From positions 13,574,342 to 13,638,341 of the forward strand of contig NC_135549.1 of the NCBI RefSeq assembly GCF_964340395.1: a stretch of 64,000 nt of DNA, written 5' to 3'. The notes below the pieces were generated by a model that saw only the letters and a program-made list of their open reading frames with translations, was not told the origin of the DNA and searched no databases. The stretch comes from Glandiceps talaboti (lineage: Eukaryota; Hemichordata; Enteropneusta; Spengelidae). Positions 36,658 through 61,382 of the stretch are shown here, one piece after another (the first letter of the stretch is position 1; every line of letters begins with the position of its first letter). The position numbers were made by a program, and so were the translations under genes.

Positions 36658-37436
36658 CACTTTTTGTCATAAAACCTTAGCATTTGGGTGTGTGAGACGC
36701 ACACAATTCTTGTTTGAGACACACTGAATCCTGGTCATAAGACCTTAGCATTTGACATTTTATGCTACAATTTACTCTAAAACAGAACACATCAAAAGAT
36801 GCGTTAGTCGGAGGTGACTTCTTCAAAGCATCCTGCTTTACACACTGTTACAATTTGGTGTGGTGTCAAGACACACTAACTTCTGGTCTGTCGAACAGAG
36901 TAAATTGTTGACAATGAGTCCCAAATGCTAAGCATTTATGACCATCAAAAGATGCCGCTTTCACCGTTGAAGAGAGCGCACGAGCAGTTAGTAGAGGTCT
37001 ACTACGCGATGTCAAGTGTTTTCGGTGACCATCCCGCTTTCCACTGATGTTTCTCGTGTCTCCTTTTTAACCCCTCTCTCGCTGTGTCTTTTCGTAGAGT
37101 ACGTACGTTCAGTGTCTACATCTAATTTTAAAAAGTGGTGTATGATACGCTCAAACTTCAATGATTCTTCATCCAAATTAGATGGTACTCTGCCGTGATA
37201 GGAGTCCTGTTTGCATACGGAGTAAGTCGTCGGGTACGTCCCTTGAGCGAAACGCGTATACCGTCTGCGTGCATGCCTACCGTAAAAGTGACTCTTCAGA
37301 ATCGCAATATCACCTGTTTTCTTAGTCGCGGTCCAATGGATGTTTCGCATCTCGTCGGCCATCTAGGTCCGTGGAATCATAAAAAGGGGGTAATTTTTCA
37401 GATCACCCTCCGAGAATATGGGTACGATGCGCCATT

Positions 37437-37496
<60 letters not shown>

Positions 37497-38340
37497 CTCT
37501 CTCTGAAGGAACTTCCCCGACGAAGGCCCGGGCCGGGGAGAAAGGTCACGACACGTAATCCAGCTGCAGGACCGTGTGCAGTGTATGGATTAGGTGTCGT
37601 TGAAGTTATAGGTCTGGATTTATATGCTACGGGGGTTCGGCACGACGTGTCGAAACCCCGTAGTGTAGAAATCCAGAGCTAGTTGAAGGTAAAACCTCCC
37701 GGAAAAAAAGGGTTTTTTGAAGTGATTTTCTCCCAGATTCAGTATGCAAAGAAGGGGGGTTCTTTTTCATTGAAATATTAACTGGAAAAGGTGTATATAT
37801 GAAATTTCGCTAACAAGCTGGGGTACCCACCCATCCATGATCGAGCGACTCCCACCGCTGGGGCGTCGGAGAGTCAGAATTGTTCGGGGTGTTGGTCATC
37901 GAAAACACCCGTCGTGTAGACTACCCGAACTGTCAATCCGTGTTGACGGCCCTTTGATGTGTGCTGTTTTAGAGTAAATTGTTGCAGAAAATCCCCCAAA
38001 TGCTAAGCTCTTTTGACCAGGATTCAGTGTGTTTCGAACACCTCAATTCTGGTCATAAGACCTTAGCATTTGGTTGTTTTCTGCAACAATTTACTCTAAA
38101 ACAGAAGACATCAAGGGTTCCGTCAATGAGAGTTGATGCAGACACAAGTTGGTGTGGTTTCGACTGGAGTGTCTGTTTTGTCGCCTGCAACTGACGCATC
38201 TTTTGATGTGTCCAGTTTTAGAGTAAATTGTTGCACAAAACGGCAAATGCTAAGGTCTTATGACCAGAATTGTGTGTGTTTCAAACAAGAATTGTGTGTG
38301 TCTCAAACACCCAAATGCTAAGGTTTTATGACAAAAAGTG
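36658..38340. mobile_element. DNA transposon copy 2, 1683 bp, with empty site elsewhere in window
   Basis: Same ends and interior as the copy at 27923-29616, few differences. TA duplicates at 36656-36657 and 38341-38342. The empty site is present in copy 1 (25461-25480) and copy 3 (39454-39470) of the host repeat, where the flanks join as CAGTGATATCAGG. The (CA)n at 37441-37491 is longer than in the other copy. Confidence 0.9.
37012..37362 (-). CDS. Transposon-borne ORF, longer copy (116 aa), unknown
   Basis: ATG at 37362 in a good context (AGATGGCC). Basic N-terminal half (FYGRHARRRYTRFAQGTYP) and a helical part (DEESLKFERIIHHFLK). No domain recognised and it is not a transposase by any motif I see. 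It could be a captured host exon or chance. It extends 19 codons beyond its frameshifted twin. Confidence 0.4.
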   Translation of the reverse strand: MADEMRNIHWTATKKTGDIAILKSHFYGRHARRRYTRFAQGTYPTTYSVCKQDSYHGRVPSNLDEESLKFERIIHHFLKLDVDTERTYSTKRHSERGVKKETRETSVESGMVTENT

Positions 38341-38684
38341 TATCAGGTGCTCGGCTATCCTTAAGTTCCACTGGGCGGCGGTATTCCTAGTTTTTGTGGA
38401 TCGTTCGGGTGGGTTTCCAGGGGTCGGGAGCATTTTCCAGGGTTTCCACCACTATCGTCTGATACAGGTACAATATAAAAATAATGATAGACTGCCCATT
38501 ATATTTATTAAAATAAACTTATCTATATGTATATTATCGCCTGACAATATACATTATTTTAATACATGACCAAAGTCATAAGTACCATGACATGGCATAC
38601 CTTTTAGCAGCTTCCAAAGCGATGAGCACAGATGGCGGCGATCACTCGGAACTGCTCCTGAGGTTTGAATGTTCAATAAAGATT

Positions 38685-38834
<150 letters not shown>

Positions 38835-39819
38835 GACAGAGGAAGACATACCCAAATACATTCGCATGGCTGTCACCCAACTCATCACTGAATATAGGTT
38901 TTAGAAGGTATTGCACCACACGAATTGTGGTTTTAATATACTCGGTAAATGACTTCTCCTGACGAGTACTGAGGTTTAATTTGGTTGGAATCATGAGCAA
39001 AATATTTTGCCCCCCCCTTTCAGACGATCAGAATTTTCATGCCCCCTTTGAACCCTCATTTTTTCATCGCCCCCAAATTTCTGCCCCCCCTGTCGTATGA
39101 TTGTGACTTCAGCCTGTCTATTCACATTCATTAACTTTGACCTTTTGATCGTCGTATATTTCCAGTGTCTAAATCAACAGGCGTAATACACAGTCATTCT
39201 TCCATCACCTTCAAGTGACTGGACATTCCTCTTCCTTGGCTTACGAAAAGAATGGAACAACTGTCTCAATTCAGTTGTGAGTTCATTTAGTTCGTCTTTG
39301 TTCATGTATAAGTATGTATTTGTACCTCCAACTTGTGTTAATGTCAGATAGGCGAGGATGTCGGCAAATGAAACATTCACAACGTTATCTGTTACTTTGT
39401 ACACAGTTTCATCACCAGTGCTTGTGTTTGCATACTTCAGTACAAACAGTGCACAGTGATATCAGGTGCTCGGCTATCCTTAAGTTCCACTGGGCGGCGG
39501 TATTCCTATGTTTTGTGGATCGTTCATCGGGTGGGTTTCCAGGGGTCGGGAGCATTTTCCAGGGTTTTCCAGGTTTTGCTGTTGTTGTTAAAATTCTAAG
39601 GTTTTCCAGGACCGTGCGAACCCTGACGTAATCTTTGAAGCCTTTTGTGATCTGATACACAGACTGACATGAACTAACAAACTGAAGCAAATGTTCTTTG
39701 ATGTTGACATTGAATTTGTAAATAATACTGCTATAAGATTAAACAACAGTTTACACAAACATCATGTTGTGGTACAGTATTTTTGTTTATGTTTGTATAA
39801 AACTAATTAAAAGGAGTTC

Positions 39820-40137
39820 CCAAGACGTTTACTATGCCAAGTCACCCGTTCCCTTAGCCCAGGTGTTTACTATCACTTGCTCCCTCAACCCAGATGTTTA
39901 CTACGTTGCTAAGTCACCTGTTCCCTCAACCCAGATGTTTACTACGTTGCTAAGTCACCTGTTCCCTCAGCCCAGATGTTTACTATGTTTGCTAAGTCAC
40001 CTGTTCCCTCAGCCCAGATGTTTACTATGTTTGCTAAGTCACCTGTTCCCTCAACCCAGGTGTTTACTACGTTGCTTAGTCATCTGTTCCCCGAGCTTAC
40101 ATGTTTACTATGTTTGCTAAGTCACCTGTTCCCTCAG
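39820..40137. repeat. Minisatellite, unit about 40-42 bp, about 7 copies
   Basis: Units read CCCAGATGTTTACTACGTTG and continue CTAAGTCACCTGTTCCCTCA, with TATGTTTG variants. In copy 1 of the host repeat (25805-25860) the same sequence is present once. Confidence 0.9.
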
Positions 40138-40764
40138 ACCATCCTGCATTCTACTAGACAGAATAAATAATGATAAGACACAAACACCAAAAATATGGAA
40201 TTAACCAATTTTATTTTTTATTTACCAACCCCATAGAATTCTGCTGGCGGATGATTGTGACGATGGAAAAAGAAGCCAGGAAAACTAAAGAATTGACAAG
40301 TGGAGGAGAAACACGAAGTATGGAAACTACGTCAACCACATGTCCTCCCCCCTCCCCACTCCCGCCCCTATTGTTTCACCACCCACCTCCCCCACCTCCC
40401 TGATTTAACCCCTTCCACCCCCACCCCCACCCCCCGGCTGGAGTGTGAACCATGGTGCACTACAGTAACACCCCATAACAATAAGGATCCACCATGATGC
40501 ACCACAGGCTGGGGGAACCCATAGTACACCACAGATACACCTTACTGCTATTAGGATGCCACCGGAGCACACCACAGTAACACGATGTTAACATACGGTG
40601 TTACAATGGTGTACCACAATGACATAATTACACCCAAAAGAATGCACCATAATGCACCACAGGCCGGGGGGAACCTATGGCACACTACGGATACACCTAG
40701 GGATATAAGAATGTCATTATGGTCCACCAAAGTAACACCCGGCGCCTCCAGCCATCCACAAATG

Positions 40765-40980
40765 CCCCCCCCCCCCACCCACCTGCCCCTCCCACCCACC
40801 CACCCTCCCAACCACCAACCCTGCCCTCCCCTACACCCATCCACTCCCCCTTCCCACCACCCCACCCACCTACCCATCCTCCCAACCACCAACCCTGCCC
40901 TCCCCTACACCCATCCACCACCCCCCCTTCCCACCACCCCACCCACCTACCCATCCTCCCGACCACCCACCCACCCAAGC
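40765..40980. repeat. C-rich minisatellite
   Basis: A segment of about 75 bases (CCTCCCAACCACCAACCCTG continuing CCCTCCCCTACACCCATCCA) is repeated two to three times. In copy 1 (26440-26490) only the edges exist. Open frames here are translations of the repeat. Confidence 0.8.
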
Positions 40981-41365
40981 ATGCAGTCAACGTAATCTCC
41001 AGTACTATTGGCTCCTCCTCCACCTGTTCAATTACTTCACTATTGTTTTCAACTGGCTTCAGTGTCAACAATCACCCACCAGCTACCCAACCCCTTCCAG
41101 CAACCCCCGATTCTTCTTCATGACAGCCTGTGAATAGAGAAGAGATAAAAAAAAGTATCTGTATCAGCATTTTGATTTTGCAAAGTTTTGTTCAGAAGGG
41201 ATCCGGAGATTTTAAACATTTTAATCAGTACATTCATTTTAAATCAACAATCATAGAATAACACCTCATTTCATGTCTAAAGATAATTACAGAATAAACT
41301 TATCTATTGGTAGTCAATACATTGTCATGCATATATAGTTTAGTAAATTGATCAAAGAAAATAAC

Positions 41366-41960
41366 AAGTACATTTTTTTGCCTGATCGAGGCTAAAAATG
41401 TAAACATGTACTAAGAAGGTCAATTCAGGCAAAATAACGAAGGTAAAATAGCAATGAACGATTAGCCGACATCTACATCGGATTTCAATCAGATTGAGAT
41501 AAGTCTAACCTTATTAACAAAATATGGAATGCATCAACCGATGACATCATTGTCAACCTGTTTTCAATAGACAATGACGTTGCCAGTACCAGACACACAA
41601 CTGAAGAGGGTTGATTTGCAGATTGAGTACACGACTTGTTTTAAGCACGTTCAAAATTACATATTAGCGACTTAAAAATTAGGCACATGAATTCCTTTTC
41701 TTTTCCCCCATTTAATGAAAATATTTCATATAAATCTAGATATTCAGCAAAAACAACGAACAGTACTTACTTATTTCAGACTGCCATTAATAGACTGTTT
41801 AACCACTACTCCAACCTCGTATGCATGATGATGGTTTTCATATGGCATCATGTAGAATTGCATGCGATGCCCCGTTAAATGATGTTTGACTGTTCATGAA
41901 TATTTTCCATGTCGTTAGATGTCCGCGAGTAACAGCCATGAGACATCGCGACACCGTCAT
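41366..41960. other. Short spacer and 3' UTR of the minus-strand gene
   Basis: No exon-like sequence. It includes the presumed 3' UTR beyond the stop at 41963-41961. A hairpin-like GCCTGATCGAGGC lies near 41390. Confidence 0.4.
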
Positions 41961-55803
<13,843 letters not shown>

Positions 55804-56065
55804 ATCTGTAAAAAGATTTTTTCGTGTGAAAAATTGCATAAATTACCATATATATATTACAACCGTAACATACACATTTGCATAATTATCTTATTTCTCT
55901 ACAAATGAATCATATACAGGATCTTCAGTATCTGCTGCGGTGCGATTCTTCCATAGCAACGGCGTTGCCAATGCACGATGACCACGCACTACAAGATGAT
56001 GATCACGTCTCCAAAGTATCACAAATAGAATTGTCAAAAAAGATCAAAAATTGCTCAAGACTTAC

Positions 56066-56093
56066 CAAAAATGATAGTCGATTGATCTTGATC
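56066..56093 (-). other. Candidate 28-base microexon upstream of X1
   Basis: TTGCAG acceptor, 28 bases (GATCAAGATCAATCGACTAT and eight more) and a strong donor G|GTAAGT. It would join X1 in phase 1 and carries no stop, but no upstream ATG was found, so it is either UTR or part of an unseen N-terminus. Confidence 0.4.
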
Positions 56094-57957
56094 CTGCAAG
56101 AAAAGTAACGGTTCCTAGAAATACGATTTTACGGAAGTTCGCGGAATATTCAGTAACGTATAGTGGCAACCATCTCCACAAAGTGAAGATCAGATGCAGT
56201 ATGGCGCTTTCGCTCTCCAGTTGCCGCAATAGCCACGAATCGAACTCGATTGTTTAAACATCGTGTTCTTATATTCGAATATATTGTTACGCCTGCGTCA
56301 TCGCGATCTATCTATATATAAACCAGACATGTGATTTCTTGAAAATGAATTAAACAAACACCCCCCCCAAAACAAAAAAAATAACATCAACAAAAAAAAC
56401 CCCAAAAAAACCCAACAACAACAAAAAACCAAACAAACCAAAAAAGCACACCAACAACTAACCAAACAAACAAACAAACAAACAAACAAAAAACCAAAAA
56501 ATTCATATTAACCATACATATAGAAATTGAGTAAAAAATAATTGTACGAGTTCTGTGGTAGTCGAATACATCTTAAATATAAACGTGATTTGAAAGTAAA
56601 CTTCCACGCCACCAAGGAACAAAATACTTAAATCATAAACCGTGTTTACTGGAACTATAACACGAGTGGGTTTTTTTTTTTGCTTTATCATGCTTTAGTC
56701 CAGTTCATATTGAGATGATTATACATCAGGAGATACTGGACAAAGTTTAACACTTTTTAGAAATTTCAAGTTTGTTGAAAAACAAGAAAACGATCACACA
56801 ATTACAAGAGGTAATGTTCCTGTCAACTTCTACACTGCATCTACTTAGTGTGAGACTAAGATACTTGCAAATATGCAAATATAGAAAAGGTTGTCACTTT
56901 AGGTGCGAGATATCACATGACTACATTAGTGACTACAGAGGTGTTGTCCGTGATATCAACAGACGACGACATCAGTCTTATTGGCACTCCGTGTTGAAAG
57001 CAGTCTTAGATCTCTTAATTTAATTAAAAACAAATTGAACGCTACCACTATTTATAAACGTAAACTATATGTAATAACTCATGAATTGCGATAGAAGAAT
57101 TGTAGTACTATAGTATAGTGCTGTTATCAAAAAAAAAATATTTTGAACACACTTTATTTCCACTAAAGGCACACTCATACATTCTACCTTAGTTGATCAG
57201 ACCAGGCATAATATTTTCACTTTCTGAAAGTATACTTTCAAAAAAAGTGATCACTTAGATGAAAAACAAATAAGGTTAAACATGCAAAAATGATGGCGAA
57301 CGCGAACTACTCTAGTTTTTGTGATTCATAAATACTTGATTATAGTTCAAACTGAGAAATAAAGAAATAGGGCCTAGTTTACCAGTCACGTTATATGATA
57401 ACTTACACCTTGAACACATTTATCTTAGTAAACTTATGAAACAAAATCATTACAATACATTCCATATTTTGAAGTCTTGTATTTGAAAGAATTTATTGGA
57501 AAGTTTCCAATACATGTAAGTCTGTTTCTTATTGTTTTAAATGTTCATCAAATTGGGCATTTCTTTTATTTGTATACACGGTTATAGACTTGAGTGTGAT
57601 TTGCTTTATTTGCAAAAGTATAACATCGCTGTGGACTATAACTTCTAAGTCAAAGTCCGACCTGGGGGTCCGTCGACAATACAGTATGTAATAGCGCCCC
57701 CACACAAATCTTAAGCGTTAATGTGTGTCATTTGGGGTCACTGGATGATATGATTTCACTTTCTAAACCTTGTGGTGACATCGAGTAAGTTGAAAGGTGA
57801 TTTGCTTGCGATTGATCATGTGTTGCACGTAGACAGTCTGCCCAGTTACTTGTTTGACTACCACGAATTCACCTTTATGGAGTAACCGGTATGTTTCATT
57901 TAAATTCGTGATCCCGCTTCGAGTCTTTTGTAATCAGACGGTAAATTTGCAGTGAGA
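56094..57957. other. Intergenic, divergent upstream region of two genes
   Basis: The minus-strand tandem-exon gene and the plus-strand aminopeptidase gene are transcribed away from each other from here. It contains an A/C-rich low-complexity stretch at 56350-56500 with (CAAA)n. No TATA box was judged convincing for either gene. Confidence 0.5.
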
Positions 57958-58646
57958 ATGGCTTCAGAGTCCGATAAACCATACCAAGACGAAACTATTG
58001 GTGAGGGAGACCCAGAACCAGGAGAGAGCACCCCGTTGATAGCAAGCAAAGGTTCGACATCTCCAAATAAGTGCATATGTACGTCGAAAGGATGTTTCAT
58101 GCCGAAATGGGTAACCTGGTTGCTTGTTGTTACCCTTGTTCTCTGTCTACTAGCAGCAGTACTTATAACATTTTATGCATCCCGGGCACATTACATCGAC
58201 ACGTACGGACTGCCCCCAGACCCCGAAGCTCAGCCGAGGATACATTTTGACGGTAGACTCCTGCGTCAAGTCCAACCAGTTAACTACAATATTCGAATCA
58301 CCCCATATCTAGACGAAGGGGACGCCGAAAAACGGTTTACATTTGACGGCGAGGTCACGATATTATTGGAGTGTATCGAATTCACAAGGTCAATAATAGT
58401 ACACTACAAGGACCTGAACATTCGATCGATGCACCTGACAAATCAAAGTGGTGCCGAGATCAAAATCCATGCACCCACGTCTATTCCAGAGTATGACTTT
58501 CTGTTGATTCAATTGGATAGTGCTCTGTTCCCGAATAATTTGTATGAACTATCCCTGACATATTCAGGACCTCTGAACAGCTCGGATGAAACAGGCCGAC
58601 ACGTTGGTCTCTATCAGAGTTCATATGAAAATGATGGCGAAACTAG
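57958..58646 (+). CDS. Aminopeptidase exon 1 (tail, anchor, beta domain)
   Basis: 229 codons plus two bases from ATG 57958 (MASESDKPY). An earlier GTG is not needed. Donor ACTAG|GTTTGT. Hydrophobic anchor [20 protein letters not shown] (51-70). The ectodomain begins with [20 protein letters not shown], the usual M1 start, and has NQS and NSS sequons. Confidence 0.92.
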
Positions 58647-59226
58647 GTTTGTAGTAAACTAATGTTTATTCGACTTAAAAAAACAACAAGTACAGTTGAT
58701 TGCAGCTGACCTGACATTCATTATATTATCAGTGATTTATAGGCACCTCCCACCATTTGTGAACCATTGTTACAAAGGTCACGTAAGGTCAAACCCAGCC
58801 TGACCGTATTTGAGGTCTTTGACAGAAATAGGCTATTGCAGTGTTCAGGTCTTCCCATGCCACTCACTTTCACAGGTAGAGTTCTAATTAAGTGAAAGAA
58901 AATACAAAAAAACAGTTGTGGAATAAAACAAACTTTTGTCGAATTTTAATATGAAAGGAAAATCAGTTTAAATGATATAAATTGTTTGGTTGATAATACC
59001 ACCAAGTCAGTCAGTCATGTGATGTACATGTATATTTCTTCATAGACTAGTGAGATCATTATTTTATTGCATGTGTCACCTATTGGTCAGATTTCTATTT
59101 CTTGTGTATTTCTCAATTTTGTTAGATGATAAAGTCGTACCGTTTCCAGCAGTGGTGTTACAAGTAGAGATTGAAAGAGCAAGATCAGCTGATCATATAA
59201 TCATATAACTGATAATAATAATAATA

Positions 59227-59305
<79 letters not shown>

Positions 59306-59322
59306 CGTGCGTGTGTGCATGC

Positions 59323-59354
<32 letters not shown>

Positions 59355-59493
59355 TGGGGGTTCAAATCAAATGTGATTATCTTGAAAATATACTAATAAT
59401 CGCTACCTAATTAATGGGAGTTCATAGGGCTTAAAATGTATGAAAATCAAGCTGTCATGTATGTGGATCAGATAACATAATAGGGAATGGTCC

Positions 59494-59557
<64 letters not shown>

Positions 59558-60241
59558 GGGGAGGGGAGATGACATACAGTGCAACAATACTACATAGTGT
59601 TGCATATTATGACAAGCAAAGACAAATTAACCACACCATCATAGAGTGCATTTTTTAAATTGCCAAATGCATGAAAAATTTACCAAGAGATTTTTGCAAG
59701 TAGGGTTCTTGACTATGGCAGCATTGTTAAAAATTAAAAAGGACACTTTTTTCCCAATATTTCAAACTCGTTTTTACATTAATTGATGACAGGTACCTTG
59801 TTTCAACACAAATGGAACCAACATATGCCAGGCGGGTATTTCCATGCTTTGATGAGCCCAGCTTCAAAGCGACCTTTGACATTGAGATCCACCATAGAGT
59901 AGGAAGAACAGCCATATCCAACATGCCAAGTATCAGGAATGAGACTGATATTCCAACTGGATGGAATACAGTGTTCTTTAACACAACTGTTGTCATGCCA
60001 ACCTATCTAGTTGCCATGGTTGTGTCTGACTTTGAGTTCAAACAAACAGTTACTTCTACTGGAATACTAGTAAGTATGGCTCTTTGGCTATTGCTGAATT
60101 CCTAAAAATTAACATCTTGAAGTTTTTTAAAATCCTATAGTACAACATGATAGTAAGTGGTCATATTGAACAGTTCAAAGTTTGACAAATAATGGTCATG
60201 TGATTGTCATGTGATAAGTTGGACTTGTACAAAAGTGGGTC

Positions 60242-60329
<88 letters not shown>

Positions 60330-61290
60330 GTCTCTCATTCCAGATACACAATGTAGCCTTTGCATAATAATTTTAATTTGTTTTTTTTTCATTAGCTGAT
60401 GAAATACTGAGCTATGGTTTGATGATTTTGCAACAAAGTTTTGAATTGTATGCTTAATACAAACTAACTTATTTGTATGTGAGAATGTTTGGGAAGGGTG
60501 ACATCAAAGATCAATGTAGAATAAAAAAAAACTAATTTGTTTTAGGTGGGGGTGGGGGAGTTGATAAAAAAGATTTTCATATCACAAAAATAATGTTAGT
60601 TCCAACAAAGCCAAGTGTTTGCCATATTTTGACACAAACATCAACAAAAGAAAGGTAAGCATTGTAAGAGTTTTACCTTAAAATTTAGGTACTTATTTCT
60701 TTAATAATAGTGGCCTTGTATTTTTATCAGATGTAGTATGACACAATTTTCATATGTGAAATAGAAGTCTGCGAAAATATCAATATTAACCAGTTATGTT
60801 TGAAAGGGTGGATGGAGTAGTTTGAGGGAAAAATAAATCAATTTTGAATTATTTGCTCTGTCTCGTGTGACATTGATCCTTTCACATTGGCATGGTTGAC
60901 AGGGATCAATGCACTTTATTCAGCAAACATAGTTGAGTATCTATCTACTCCAGTTTTATATGTTTTTTACACACAGTTCAGAGTATGGTCAACTGCTGAT
61001 AACATAGATGACACAGATTATGCCCTACAGTTTGGCAGTCAGTGTTTATCATTCTTTGAAGATATGCTTGGTATTCCATATCCCCTTCCCAAAATGGGTA
61101 AGTTTGCCATGCACGGATAAAGTCTAAAATTTGTCATTAAAAGTAGATTGATTTTCCTTTCTTAATAAAGACGACACCATAGTTTACTACCCTGTTCCAT
61201 ATGGGTAGTTTACTGTTTGTTTGTTTGTTGTTAGTACAACTGAACTAGTGAAGTTCAGTAGTGCTACAGGCATGATGTGGTTTCTGTCCA

Positions 61291-61382
<92 letters not shown>

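Larger units (their letters stand above)
36295..38445. repeat. Segmental repeat copy 2, split by a transposon
   Basis: 36295-36657 and 38341-38445 together match copies 1 and 3. The transposon 36658-38340 lies exactly at a TA that is unduplicated in the other two copies. Copy 2 is truncated on the right, where tandem-array sequence follows. Confidence 0.8.
39040..41365. repeat. Segmental repeat copy 3
   Basis: Third copy of the repeat at 25136-26870, longer because two internal minisatellites are expanded (39820-40137 and 40765-40980). It retains coding-like minus-strand pieces, one with YKVTDNVVNVSFADILAYLT followed by LTQVGG and one with LLQFVSSCQSVYQITKGF, without a continuous frame. Confidence 0.7.

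Noticed and set aside
40551-41123. Large Gly/Trp-rich (minus) and Pro/His-rich (plus) open frames
   Set aside because: They read the C-rich minisatellite on opposite strands; composition explains the lack of stops.
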